In this document: one piece after another, positions 12,674 to 27,600 of the stretch
How the letters are laid out: each line of letters begins with the position of its first letter
Position numbering within the stretch: position 1 is the first letter of the stretch
Notes under the pieces: generated by a model
Database searches by the model: none
The model's input: only the letters and a program-made list of their open reading frames with translations
What the model was told of the DNA's origin: nothing
Position numbers and translations under genes: made by a program
Origin: Sipunculus nudus
Lineage: Eukaryota; Annelida; Sipuncula; Golfingiida; Sipunculidae
Assembly: GCA_026874595.1 (NCBI GenBank)
Contig: CM049313.1
Coordinates: forward strand, 33,509,159-33,573,158
Reading direction: 5' to 3'
DNA: 64,000 bases

Positions 12674-15600
12674 CAGTAACAATGATAACAATAATAATAA
12701 ACTGAAATCTAAATTTAAATATGAGTAAAAAGATGTGAATAACGTTCCATTTATGTTTGGTGATGATTTTCTTGTTTGTATAGTCTCTGGAATAACATAT
12801 CTGTGACATTTACAGCAGCGATGGTGCACTTGGACCTCGTCCTGATGGAGATGGAGCTGAGGCTGGCCTTGGAGGTGTTGTTGGTGAGATAACTCATTTT
12901 CATAAAATGCTTTCTCGAATATGGTGACTAGAGTTATCATCTTCATAACAACATTGACCCTGTATTACTAAAATACTTAAGTCAAAGGTATTTTTTTTTT
13001 ATAGGTTTATTTTTTTCATAGATTTTTTTCATGGATCAATAATATTTTATTTGTTAACTTACCATTTAGAAAAAATATACAGTGAAACCACTCCTTACAC
13101 CTGTCCATTACAGGCATCTCTATCTTACAGACACCTGAGGCAGTCTCATGAAATGGGTCCGTAATCTCCCTGATATGGGCACCTCTGTTATAGGCAAAAG
13201 CTCAGGTCCCACTGGGTGTCTGTAATTCTGAGTTTCCATGATATTTTTTTGTGGATTAACATATTTAAAGCAGAAATGGACTTTTGTATTTGTAAGCAAA
13301 TTGGTTCCTTTCTCTATATGTCAATTTTTCACATCTTAGTGCACTATGTTTATAACTTTGATTCATATCTTCATGTTAAGATTTTTCACATCTTTATGCA
13401 CTTTGTTAATAACTTTAATTCATATCTGTATGTGTAGATTTTTCACATCTTTATGCACTGTGTTTATAACTTTGTTTTCAGCTTACAAGGGTGAGGAGGA
13501 GCTAGAGAACTTTAACGTTCGTGTGCTGTTTGACAAACTGGAGGACCAGAACTTGCATTTGGCTTCGCAGCTGTCCCGTCACCAGCAAGACCTTCGTGGC
13601 TTCTACGATCGCATCGCAGACCAGAATAATGACCTGAAGGATATGCTGAACAACCTTGACCTTGCTAAGCTGGAACGCCTTGAGCAGGAGCGCCGTGACG
13701 GTGGAGTCGAACGTGACGGGTTGCAACAAGCTTCAGCTGACGGGTCTAATATGCCTGGCAGTAACAAGTACATGTTCACTGGTAGGTTTTCTTCTAGACA
13801 TATGTGCTGTTCTTGGTATGTATAATGTTCATTTAGATATAGAACCTTTCTGCTGATGCCTTTTCAGCCTGAGATAGCTTCCTGTGTCAGTGGGGAATCT
13901 CATTACAGATTATTGCTCATGGACTGACCAAATGTTAACAAATCAATGTAAACAGACAGTCATCTTACAGCCATATATTATATTCCTTTGAGCTACAAAT
14001 TTTGTCTTCTGATGCTTTTGGTTTAGCTCAACTTGTAAGACTTAAAAGTTGGTGAAATGTAATTCATATAACAGATAGTGAAATTGCTGGTGGCATGTAT
14101 GGTGATAAATAGAGAAAGAGAGCAATGTTTTGAATTTAAATATTAGTGCATGCTTATATATAACAAATAACAACTAAGTGGATATCATTATGTGAAAATA
14201 TGTTTGAACAATTATAAAATTTTGAATAATTAAATAATTATTAACATATATCATTTAACATAATAAAGAATTATTATGCAAAAAATATATAATTTAAATT
14301 ACACAGTTTAAAAGATTATTCTGGTAGTTATTGTGAATATTAAGAAAATTTTGTTGATGAACTGAAGGTGGATCTAACCGTGAGGCTGAGCTGATGCAGG
14401 CTCTGGGCATGCTGCTTAACAGACTGAACGCTGGTAACATCCCCATCACTAACGAGATGATCCAGCGCACCAAACAGGGCGGAGCAGTTCATACCAGCAG
14501 CACCACATTCAACCTACAGCCTGGTAAAATGCAGGTCAGTGAGGTCAACCAGTGTGTCTGTTAAGGGAAAACATGGTATTGTTCTCTCACTTGAATCTTT
14601 GGCTGAATCTCCAGGTTGTCATGATATCTTTACAAACTTATCTGATTTATCTGACTAAATGTTTTCATCCAAACATTCAGGGACAAATTGCTTTTGGACC
14701 AAAGATTCAGAGACAAAATGTTTTTGACCAAACATTCAGGGATAAATTTTTTTGACCAAACATTCAGGGACAAAATGTTTTTGACTAATCATTCAGGGAC
14801 AAAGTGTTGCAGGACAAAACATTCAGGGATAAAATGTTGCAGGACCAAACATTCAGGGACAAAATGTTGCAGGACAAGACATTCAGGGACAAAATGATGC
14901 AGGACAACATTCAGTGACATACTATTGTATTATTACTATTCAAGGTCAAAATGTTGCATATAACTTTCTTGCACAAATTGTTGCATATAATATTTGGGGA
15001 TAAAATGTTGCAGACAGTATTTAGGGGATAATCATTAGATTCAGAGGCAAAATTTTGCATATAACATCCAGGGACTAAATGTTGCTGATAATATTTAGAG
15101 GGGAATGTTGGATGGGACATTTAGGGACTAAATGTTACAGGACTATATTTTAAAAAAATTTGCAGAACATCATATTCATATACAAAATGCAGCAGGATAA
15201 AAAATTTAGGGACAAAATTTTGAATAAAATGTAACAAGTAATCCCACCAAACCTAATCCCACCAAACCTCAATCTTACTTAACATTTAATAGAGTGCTGG
15301 TCTGCATCTTTATCACAGGTTAATGGACAGAGCGACCTCCTTCGCAGACAGAATGCTGAGAAACTGCAGCTGGAGCGTGACTTGGCGTCAGAAGAAAACA
15401 AAGCCATCAGTCAGGTGATGTCAGAGCAGGACGCCAAGCGTCACAAGCTGATGTCTGACATGTCTGAGAAACTCCAGAACAAACTCTCAGGTAAATACCC
15501 AGTCACAGCTTAATGTCTGACATTTCTGAGAAACTCCAGAACAAACTCTCAGGTAAATACCCAGTCACAGCTTAATGTCTGACATGTCTGAGAAACTCCA

Positions 15601-18600
15601 GAACAAACTGGAAAATACCCAGTCACAGCTTAATGTCTGACATGTCTGAGAAACTCCAGAACAAACTCTCTGGTAAATACAAAGTCACAGCTTAATGTCT
15701 GACATGTCTGAGAAACTCCAGAACAAACTCTCTGGTAAATACCAAGTCACAGCTTAATGTCTGACATGTCTGAGAAACTCCAGAACAAACTCTCAGGTAA
15801 ATACCCAGTCACAGCTTAATGCCTGACATGTCTGAGAAACTCCAGAAAAAACTCAGGTTAATACCCAGTCACAGCTTAATGAAATGGTTTTTGGAGATGA
15901 TATGCACAATTTAGTGACCTTCTTTATTTTTTATTAAATTAGATTATTTATAGATCTTATATCCAGTGAAATTCTTTTATGTTTATTTATAGGCATATAC
16001 TGTGTCAGTATGCAATGGTTATGTAAATGTCATCCTTGATAAAATGACATACCAAAGTGGGATGTATAATGAAGACAAGTCATATTTTATTGCAGTTCTT
16101 CATGTGAGAGAGGTGCTGTCACATTATGAAGTAATGAATAACATTGCAGTAAAATCTGATTTGTAAATATAACTAAAACATTTCAGTTTGATATGATCTT
16201 GGTGTTTGAATCACTGTGAGGCAATGATTGATATTGCATTGAACTTCAGTATGTTCAGTACCAGTAACTTTACCAACAGATAAAACTTCCACTTCTTCTT
16301 CAAGATTTTAATTGGCTTTTGGACTCTTTTGTACAGGTGATGTGACAGAGCGTGAGGCTGCTGAAATCATTGCGGCCCACCAGCGTGAGATGCAGGCAGC
16401 ACTGGGCAAGCTTGACGAGGAACGTAACAGACAGATGACAGGACTGAGACAGAGGCTGGCGGCTCGTCGACAGCAGAAGGAGGCAGAACTGCGAGAGAAA
16501 CACACCCAAGAGGTCAGGACTAACACAGGGTTTCTGCGATTTGATTTAAATGAAAAGGCAGGGAATGTTATGTAGTTTAGAAACATAATTTAAGACCTGA
16601 AGTTCATCAAATTTAAATAATTAATATTTGGCCTCAGAAAGCTGTTGGACTTCAAACTTTTCTGTCTTGACCCCGAAAATCATGAAATTTGATGTTATAT
16701 TTTCAAGCTCTTGAAATTCATGAAATTTATATATGTAAATTCAAAACCTGAAAAAGATGGAATATTGTATAATTTTATGATCACCCTGTATGGAAAATTG
16801 TATATATTTTCATTCCAGCTGTACAATTATCTTAGCTGTCTTTATTTTTTATTATATTTAGTTCATTATGTAATACACCTTTATGCCAGCATTACAGTTT
16901 ATATGTGTAAGGTAAAATTTATGTGAAATTACCACAAGTACTCTTTATACAGGCTGATGAAGCTGGCCTGCCAAGACCTGTGGCTTCAGTTGACAGCAGT
17001 GATGAGAGACTCAAGATCGAGCAGTTCGTCCTCGGAGGACTGATGGCAGAGGAAGCAGCAGGTGTTGCCAAAGCAACAACTGATGCTGACCAAGACATGG
17101 CCAAGAAACGACTGCGCCAAATGTCTGATGAGCTTCAAGAGCAGCTGGTAAGAACAAAGTTGTTAATGTTCACCTTTAGGGCTCAGAAATGCTCATGCTT
17201 CTATCCAAAGTGAAACCTTACTGGGCCTCTTTGATGATAAGTTCTTGATAAAACATATCTGCCCCTATTCATACATTGGTACTTCCAGGAAAATGAATAG
17301 TGTTTGTGTTTAATTATTAGCAAACCTGTGAGCTTATGCTATGGTGCGGCGTCGTCCTTCGTGTGTCGCGTGTTGTACGTCAAGAGTCGTCTGTACATTA
17401 TCCAAATTTTTTGCAAATAATCAGTCATCTGAAAAACTCTATCGGATTTTGTTTAATTTTTTTCTAACTGCATTTTCTTAGATTTTATAGGGAAAAAGCT
17501 AAAAAAGCTTTAAAAATCTTCTTCTCCAAAACTGTCCTGCCAAATTGTCCAATATTTCACAGAAATGATCCCTGGAACAATCTCTCTCAAGTTTGTTCGA
17601 ATGGTTCCAGTTTGGAGATTTTTGGCTGAGTTACAGGAGGTTGAACATAGTCATCTGTCTAAAAAAGCAGACTAAAATTAAAATCTCAGAAACGGCTAGA
17701 GCTATCATCACCAAATTTTATACCAATGTTTGTCACATATGTCATATCTAAAATGGAGGTATTGGTGGTGCCACCTACATTGATGTGTTTTTTTACTAGC
17801 AAAAATGTAATTTTAAACTCTTCTAGCTTATACCCTGATTGGGCCAAAATTTTGCATGTGTATAGATCTCCCATAGCTCTTCATCATAGGCAAAACTGGT
17901 GGCGCCACCTGCAACCACTTATGCACAGCATCCATCTGTTCATCTGCCTTTGGATAAAATCACTCATATCTCAGCAGTAGTTCGACTTATTCACCTGAAA
18001 TTTTGCAGGTTTATACATCCTGGACAGCTTTCTTGATTTTATGATAGGTGGCGCCACCTACATTCAGGTTTACTCTGCAGACATCCAAGTTCATATCTCG
18101 GGAACCGTTAGACCGATTGGGCCAAAATTTTGCATGTGTATAGGTCTCACATAGCTCTTCATCATAGGCAGAACTGGTGGTGCCACCTGCAACCATTTAT
18201 GCACAGCGTTCATCTGTTCATCTGCCTTGGGATAAAATCACTCATATCTCAGCAGTGGTTTGATGTTTCCACCTGAAATTTTGCAGGTTTATACATCCTG
18301 GACAGCTTTCTCGATTTTAGCGCCACCTATATTCAGGTTTACTCTGCAGACATCCAAGTTCATATCTCGGGAACCTTTTGACTGATTGGGCCAAAATTTT
18401 GCTTGTGTATAGATCTCACATAGCTCTTCATCATATGACAGGTGGCACCACCTAGATTCCTGTTTATGCTGCAGACATCCATGCTATTATGCAACACAAC
18501 TCACTCTATTCCCTGTGCCACTTAATCCATGCCTCACTTCACCCGTCCCACTCTGATTTATTTGTTTTAAAATGTCCTAGTCTGAAACTTGCCGGTCCGA

Positions 18601-21600
18601 AACGTCCATTTTGCTGAAATCATAATGACTAAGGTAGATATGCAGGACTTAAGAGGATCAATATTAAATTTAAAAAATAAACCTCCATTCATACTCCCAA
18701 ACTTTGCACAGGTTTGCATTAGGCCTGTAGGCCTTGTTTTAATATAAAAGTATTTTGACATTTATTTAGTGTTATGATTTCATTTAATTATAAATTGTTG
18801 ATCAATATTTTTTCTTGTCACTAATTGTTTTCATCATTTACAATGCTTATTAATTCATAATGGTTTTACTGAATTTTACATCAACATTTACCTGTTTCTT
18901 AATGCACAAAGGTACATAATCCATTAATTTGGGAGTGAATGGAGGTAATTAAATTGCGTGTTATATACTTTGTGTGTGCAGTTTTAAAGCTACTTCTGTT
19001 TTCCTCAGAACCATCTCAACCGTGAAGGTGTTCTGACCCCAGAACAGCTGGAAGCCGAGGTGAAGAAACAACTGGACATCGAAGAAAGAATACGTCAACA
19101 GATGGAGGCACGCAGGGCCCACCAAGTGGCAGCTCTCAAGTCCAGACTGGCTCAGCGCAGGCAAAAGAAAATGGCTGACCTCCAGGAGAAACAAGAACGT
19201 GAAAAGATGGAGGTTGGAGTTTATTAATAAGATTTTTTTGGGTATCAGATATATATAGTTTATTCTGTTCTACAGTGTTAAGCATACCTAATAAAATATT
19301 TAAATCAGAATAGTCTGCTTCCACTGGTATTTTCTACAGTTATTAAAAAATAAGCATTGGTTGTACCAACAGATTAAGTCTACTGATATATAAGGTTGAA
19401 TGCACTGGAAATCAATTTATTCTTCATAACTAAAATGGTAGAGCATTTTAAATTCTGATCATTGAAAAATTTTCTGTGAATCCTGCATTTTCTGTCAAAT
19501 GTAAAACATCTTATGTTTATATATCTCATTCATCCCCTTTTATATTGTAAACCTTGTTATGTCAAAATGGAACAGACAAACAAAACAATTCATCACATTC
19601 TAAGTTCAAGACAAGCAAGTTTTTACGTCATAAAGATTTAACCAACTTTGACCAAAAAATGCACCCTAATGGTCAATCTAGTGACCATTCACATTAAAAA
19701 AAAAGCATTTACATAATGTATGCTTTTTGTTACTTTAATTTGGATAATATATGCTTGTTGGTGCTGTATATTTACATAATATATGCTTGATGGTGCTGTA
19801 TATTTACATAATATATGCTTGATGGTGCTGTATATTTACATAATATATGCTTGATGGTGCTGTATATTTACATAATATATGCTTGATGGTGCTGTATATT
19901 TACATAATATATGCTTGATGGTGCTGTATATTTACATAATATATGCTTGATGGTGCTGTATATTTACATAATATGCTTGATTGTGCTGTATATTTACATA
20001 ATTAATGCTGGATGGTGCTGTATGTTTACACAGTTGTCCACCAAACTGCTGCAAGAGGGCAAACACGAGGATCTTGAACGCATCATGGGTGAGAAAGAAA
20101 GGCAACAGAAACATGAGAAGGAGGCTCTGGAGGCGGAGTTTGAACGAGAAGAAGCGGAACACATCAAGAAGATCAGTCAAGGTGTTGACGAGGAACATAT
20201 CAAGAGTGTCCAGGCAGTACACAGGGACATCCTACAGGGGGTAGGTCAAAGGTCATCCATAGGTCATTTGTACAGAGGTCAAGGTTAAAGGAGTATGTGA
20301 AATAATATTTCTAAATTAATTGTTTATAACAGTAAAAATTGTATAGTTTTATCATTTTAATAATTTTCAAATGTATTTTGTGTTTAAGTCAGTGGTCATT
20401 TATGGGTCAGTAGTGCAGAAGTCAAGGTTAAACAATGGACTGCAACATATATTCTAAATCAGTGATCCATAACAGCAAGAAGTCATAGTTCAAATGTATC
20501 TCATACTGGTGTTACCAGCTGTTTTTATGTCTAATAATATTTTATCAGCAGTTTTGATCCTTATTAAGGGAAGAAAGGTTTATAATGGAATTGGTCATCA
20601 CTGGTATATGGTTTTACAGATCTGGATAATATCTGAATTAATTTCATTGTCAGTTGCCCAAGAGGTTCGACATGGACCCAGTGTTGCAGCAGAAGCTTTT
20701 GAACCAGTACCGTCGTGAGTGTGAGGCTGCAGAACAACAGCTGGCCCACCAGAGGGAGCAGCAGTACCATGACGTCAAGGTAAAGAATGTCAGGGATGTT
20801 GGTGGGACATGATTGTCTAGTGGTGTAGCCTATGAACTTCAGAACTGGCCATCGCATCTGAGGCAGAAAAGATCAAATTACACAGAATCTCTGAGCTTGA
20901 CTGTAGTTTCTGAACGACAGGCTTTTTACTCCTGCAATATTCTTAGTCTGTGTATAAAATATAATAATAATAATAATATGTAGTATTTATATAGCGCCAA
21001 ATTCTATGATGGTCCGACACGCAGCGCAATTCACACACACACATACTCACATACAATTTCATGGAAATCTACTCCCTGTGCCTGACCCAGAAAAAAAAAT
21101 GGATATTAATTACCAAAAGCTTGATGAAAGAGATATGTTTTTAAATTAGTTTTAAATGATACAAGAGTTGGAGATTTTCTAAGTGTAATGGAAAGTGAAT
21201 TCCAAACTTTTAGGGCTATGAAACGGAAGGAACGTTCACCAATTTTCATATTACACTTTGGTACTTTAAGAAGATTTCCGCCAGCTGAGCGCAGCGTACA
21301 CAAAGGCCGACAGGTTATTATTTTTTCAGTCAAATATGATGGAAGTGAGTCATCAAAAAGACAGTAAACAAAATCAGCAATTTTGTATTGTATACGGTAA
21401 AATGCAGCACACTTAATAATAACTAATCATTCTTGTCATACTTTTATCTGAATTTTTATTTCAAAGAGGATGCCACCTGCAAGCCATTAAGCTGTTTCAG
21501 AGAGAAAACATTGGTATAAAATTAAAAGGAGCCTTTTGATGAGTTGTGTAGATGCAACCCAGTAATGTGCTAATGATGAAGTCTGCTGACATGAACATAT

Positions 21601-24600
21601 ACAACTGTCACTTGAAACAGGTTCAGACCTGTCATGAAAACCTGTTCATAAACAAAATGTGATTTTTGTCCATAAAGAATATGATAATTAGCTTGACAAA
21701 TAATACAGTAGTTAAATTATTGAGATCAGTGAAAGGTTCTTTTTACTTAACTGAATTTATATCTCTTCATATCCTTGATTTGTCACAACTACACCATGGT
21801 AATGAACCTAACTGAATCTAATAGCTACCAGTACTGAAAAAGCTTTATTATTTTTTCTAGGCCAAGTGTGAGGCACGCAGAAAACGCAGGGCCCAGGAGG
21901 CTGAGAGGAGAGCAGAAGAGGCCGCGGCTCAGCGCTTCATCGATGAACAGCAAAGACAGATGCAGAACGTGACAGAACACAGAGAGGGAGATGAACTTTT
22001 CAAGGCTCCGCAGATCCAGTATGGAGAATCAGCAGAGGAAAAGGCACTGCTCAAAGAACAGGTGATGTTTATCAAATATCCTTTAAATAAGATTTCTGTG
22101 TTGGTTTGGCTGGCAAAGAAAATAAAGAAATAGTCCAAGAAAGCCTAGCATAAGAAAATAAAGAAATAGTCCAAGAAAGCCCAGCATAAGGAAATAAAGA
22201 AATAGTCCAAGAAAGCCCAGCATAAGAAAATAAAGAAATAGTCCAAGAAAGCCCAGCATAAGAAAATAAAGAAATAGTCCAAGAAAGCCCAGCATAAGAA
22301 AATAAAGAAATAGTCCAAGAAAGCCCAGCATAAGAAAATAAAGAAATAGTCCAAGAAAGCCCAGCATAAGTCATGTGTAGATATATTCAGACCACTCTAC
22401 TTAAGTTTGCATGTACTTTATGTAGAATCAACAAAATACATGGCCAGATTTGGATCCATAGTCTCCCTTACTATGAGTCAATTGACATATTTTGATGATC
22501 CTGGGTTGTCAAGGGTTATTTTGATGTTAAATATATTCATTGTGGGGTCAATATAGAGTTACTGAAATTCATTTAGGAGCCATTTGTGTAAATTATTATA
22601 AAATATATTATTTTCTGTCATCATTCATTCTGATTGTTTATTGTGTGCGACTCCTTAGAAAACTTTTCTGAATGAAAAATTAAATGATCTGTACTCAGAA
22701 AGAATAGACAATTCCTTTAATATAATTAAGACAGCTGTTGAGGTCAAATAGCTACTAATTAATAATAAACACCAATATTTACCAAGTTGCAATTAGGTTA
22801 ATTTATAATTGACAGGAACGTGCCAAGGATGAGATGAAGAAACGCCACCGTGACGAGCGTGACAACATGACGGGCAAACTGGATCAGGAAGCCCGGTCAG
22901 AGGAGAAGAAACTCACATCGGAGCTCAACACCAACAAGGAAAAGATCCTGCGAGAGAAACGCAACCGCCAGGCGGCCGAGATCGCGGCCAGGAACGACCT
23001 GTCCCAGGAGGAACTGCAGGCAGTGAGTATTGAGCTTCGCTGATTATGTTGACAAAATGTCATCATGACAGTACTCTTGCAGTGGTCTGCAGCATTGTTG
23101 GCTTATGTCATTCAAACTTTTCAAAAATAACAAAGCATTCAACATTACAGAAACTTAAAGATAACAATAAATCACATCAACCAGTAGTGATTTAGACTGT
23201 CAAGCCAGTTTTGTCAGAATTTAATTTAATTATTTTAAAGAACATGTTTTTACACTGAATGAAGAGTCCTGTGATCTATTCAGTTTTTTACACTCAAAGT
23301 GTTTCTTTTAAACCCATAGACTCTCGCTGGTATGATAATGATGACATTAGATGGTCACCATTAAAACTGTTTCTGTGCAATAAGATTTCTGAACAGTTTA
23401 ACAGATTTTGGAATAATGGTTGATTAACACTTTGTATTTGCCTGTAGCTCATGGCTGCCCATGAACAAGAACTACAGGATCTGGCAGAGAAACTTGACGC
23501 TGACCGTAACCACCAGCAGGCCGCCCTGCGTGACCGCCTGGCTGAGAAGCGACGAAGAAAACTGGCTGATCTACGAAGACGACAGGAAATGGAACTGACT
23601 AAGGAAACACTCCTGCAAAAGAAAGAAATTGACGAGGTCAAATCCAAACAGGTATTTGCATAAATCCTTTATAGGTTTATTCAAGTCGGGGGTGGGGGGG
23701 GGGGGGGAATTATTTAAAGTGTGGAACCACTTCAGCTTGTGTAATTTAAGTTCAGATTAGTTATTCCCTTGAAAATTTATGATAGGTAAAAAAAGATGAT
23801 AAGAAGTAATATAATATAAAATATGAAATAAACGTTCAGTAAACCCTCACCTTATGACCACCACATTGTTGATGCCTTCAGTTTCAAGGTTTTACTGTAG
23901 CTACAATGAGTCACTTCTCCTGATTGGTTGAAAATTTAAACCAGTCAAGTGCCATGACTCATGCTTTGTGCTGCCGTGTGAATAGTTTCTTCTCATTTTC
24001 ATTCTTTCAGGCCCGAGAGGCAGAAAAGAAAGCTATGGTTCACGGAGTCAGAAACAACGGACTGGAAGAGAGTGACAAAGTCGTCAGGTCAGTACTGGCC
24101 GCACGCCATGCCCAGGAAATGCGTGACCTTGACAAACAGTTTGCTGCTGAAAAGAAGATCATGGTGGATGATGCTCTGAGCAAGCTGGCAACTAAATACG
24201 ATCGTCAAAGAGATGAGATGACAAAGAGACACGAGAAGGAACTGGCAGACCTCCAGGTCAGTGTGTCATACTTAACTGTGTAAGATTTAAGGTGCATGAT
24301 GGGACACTCAATTTCTTGTCCACTCTTTGTCTAAACTATCAGAGGAGAGGAAAAGAAAATTTAACCTTTGAAAAGATATATCAGGTATAAACACAGACAG
24401 TAAAATTATTATGGCATCAACCCAGTATAGTAATGCATCCATACATGATTTTATTACTGTTTATGATTATTTGATTATTCATTCATATTAACATGTATAT
24501 TCATGTCACAAAAATGAAAATATAACTTTATAATCTCGAAACATCTAAGTAGCCATTTGATTATTGTATTTTTTATCACAAGGTATCATGTGTGGCTGAA

Positions 24601-27600
24601 TAGATTTTTAAAGGAAAAGAAAGTATGAATCATAGTTACCTGATCATAGTTACCATTTTATATATCTGAACTTAGTAAGTCCAGGTTTCTATGGTAATGA
24701 CTAGTGTATTTGACCTTCAGCGTGAGGATCTGACACCTGAGGAGTACCAGGCCAGACGTACGGAGCTGTTGAACCGCCAACAGCTGGAGCTGGGTGAACT
24801 GGATCGTCGTCACGCCAAGGACCAGGAGGACATCAAGCAGGGCGCCCTCACTGACTGGGAAGTCCGTTTTGCTCACGCTAAGTTAGACCTGAAGAAGAAA
24901 CATTACAAGGTATAGTCCACTCCCACTCAAACGTGCTTCTATATCACTGGTGAAGGTTATAGTTTTAAACCTTAAAATAAAAACAAATGCTTCATCCTTC
25001 AACCTCAGTTAATAAAGAATAAATAATTCTTCTGTTCGATAAGGCTCTCAACATTTCACTGTGATATTTATGTGAAACTTTTACGCATATCCATAAACTT
25101 AATTATCTAATCCATTTTCTCCATAAATGTATTTACATAATGCTTTCATAATTTCTCAGATGTCAGTCAGATGTCATAACAGTATAACAACTTTCCAGGT
25201 ATTTGCTGCAGTTGATGGTTATTCAATATCTGTGTCTTTATAATGGTAATCACAAATGTTTCATACTTATATTTTTATATTTGAAACATCTCAATCATTC
25301 TACAGGAATTTGCTGATGCCCTGCGAGAGTTTGATCCTCAGAACGCCAGCATCCAGCAGGCTGAGGCCGCAGCAGGTGAACTTGATGAAGTCAAACGCAA
25401 GCTGGAACAGCAGAGGAAAGAACACGAGGACAGGCTGGTCAAGGAGAAGCAAGGTCAGTCACTAACAGCCAGTACAGAGCAGGACAGTGCAGCTACTCAC
25501 TAGTTCATAAACACCATGATCAATTGAGATAAAACAGGCTTGTAAAGTCAAGTGTGGTTAAAATCACTGCAAGGTTCGGCCATGTAATTTAGTTGTCTGT
25601 TGGATGTTGTTATGTGGATAACTTGAGTTAGGTATTCTTGATGAGTTACTCTTCTGATGACATGATTCACTGGTTCAAGCCAACCAAGACAATATCACTT
25701 CAGATCAGGGCCAGTGAGTGTAATATTTTTCCATTATGTATTTTTAATTATATACATTTGATGATTGTACACATAATAACAAATAGTTTAAACACCATGT
25801 TGACACAGGTTTCATGGCTATGAAGTGATTTATTTATTTTCTAGCTTTCGATGCTGAAGAGAAGAACCGTCTGAAGTCAGACATTGCAGCATTTGAGCAT
25901 TCTCTGGAGGATGAGATAATGAGAGAGAAAGAGCGTCATAATCGTAATCTGGAGGCTCTCAACAGGCGCAAAGAGGACTTGATCCGAGAAAAGAAACAGA
26001 GAATGCAGGTCAGAGGTCAAAGGTCATGAGAAATATAGCTCATAACAAGAATGTAGTTAATATGACATGTTAATGGAAATTATCATAATTATTTTAAATA
26101 ATAATCATACCTTTTGTTCAGTATTTATTGGCAAAAGTGCTTTACAGTTGTGTACATGTATACCATTGTCTTACTATATACTCTGACCAATAAAGCAGGA
26201 CATTAAAAATGTTAACATAAGTTTAGAAAAATTTCTTCCATAAATAAACTATATATAGTTACAGGAAACTTTTCGTTTGTGGATATAAATTTGAATATCT
26301 CTTGTAGTTTGCATTTTTTTCTTAAATTTGTATTTTTGTGAGACTGTAAGCAATACTGTTCATGTCTATCAACTTCTCCTTCAGCCTATATGAATGCTAG
26401 CTTTGGCCATTCTCCTGGTCTTCCTAGTCACATAGCCAGATGTATGAATCAACAGACGCAACTTTCATCTGTTTCACAGGATGAGCTGGAGAGAATGCGG
26501 GAACGTGGTGCCGGCAAGGAAGAGCAGGAACAGATCTTAGCAGCTCACCAGCGAGACATGCAGAACCTCGTCAACAAGATCGATGCTGACCGTCTGCGCA
26601 TGCAGAGCAACCTGGAGGAACGTCTCAAGAAACGCAGGCAGGACAAGCTGCGACAGAAGGAGGTTGACTCCAAGGATAATGTCGATATGGCGCGCCGTGA
26701 GCTGGCTGAGAAACAACGATCTGAGACAGAGAGACTGAAGTCAGATGAGGTACGTTTATATAAATGTAGATGAATATTCAAATTTTAGATCTGTCATTTG
26801 ATGAAATGTTAGTCTCATTGATGGATGTACTTATGGAATAGACTTTTCCACGAGCATAAGCACTGCCCATGTTTGAGCAGAGTTTGGGTCAGCTAACCTT
26901 TAAACAGACAGACAAGATGATGATATCAAGTTTTCAGGTGTCTTAAATTTGTATGAATAAGTAGGAAGTAGAATGCAACTATATTATAGCTAGGATGCTA
27001 TATATTACTATAATATGACCACATTTACATAAATTAACATCATTATTTTGTTAAAGTACGTAGCATGGATTGTCAGATATATACACTCAAAACATAGCTT
27101 TCCAAGATATCTCTGTTTCGTTCAGGTTCTTTGGGTTGTCAAGGACGCTACAAGTTATGTTACTGCAACATGGCCTAAAACACAACTGCTTTCACCGTTG
27201 ACTGCCATACACATGTAGGCTACTAACCCCAAATTATACATGTCAGCAATCGCTGATGTGTTGCTAGTTGCATGATAAAATCTTAAATATCATTTGGTAA
27301 TCAAGTGGATTGATTTTGGTTTTACCAGGTACTGACTCTGAAGGAGAGTTTGAACATTGATCACCTGGTGACCAACCAAGATGTCCGTCCAGCCACCGTC
27401 AGCGGCACACCAAGACCAGGTACAACTGTACCACCAGTCGGAGCTACACCACGAGCTGTTACTGCGGACAACCAGGCCATGCCTGCATCTTACAGCATGG
27501 CAGGTCCACTGAACGAGAACGAACTAACTGCTCTCCTGATGGCCTCCCCGCTCTACCAGAAACTGGAACAAATCAAAAAGAGTGTTGCCAACGGAGGTGT

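Noticed and set aside
17686-18196. Open frames inside the Helitron-related repeat
   Set aside because: The same frames appear in other copies of the repeat because units are shared; no protein signature was seen.
22072-22374. Long repetitive minus-strand open frames (up to 100 codons)
   Set aside because: They are made by the 36-bp minisatellite, whose unit length is divisible by three and lacks stops in all three minus frames. They lie in an intron opposite a clearly coding gene.
23836-23900. A tiny 60-bp inverted element (cagtaaaccctc ... ggttttactg)
   Set aside because: The ends match imperfectly and it is too short to separate from chance; perhaps a pogo-end relic.
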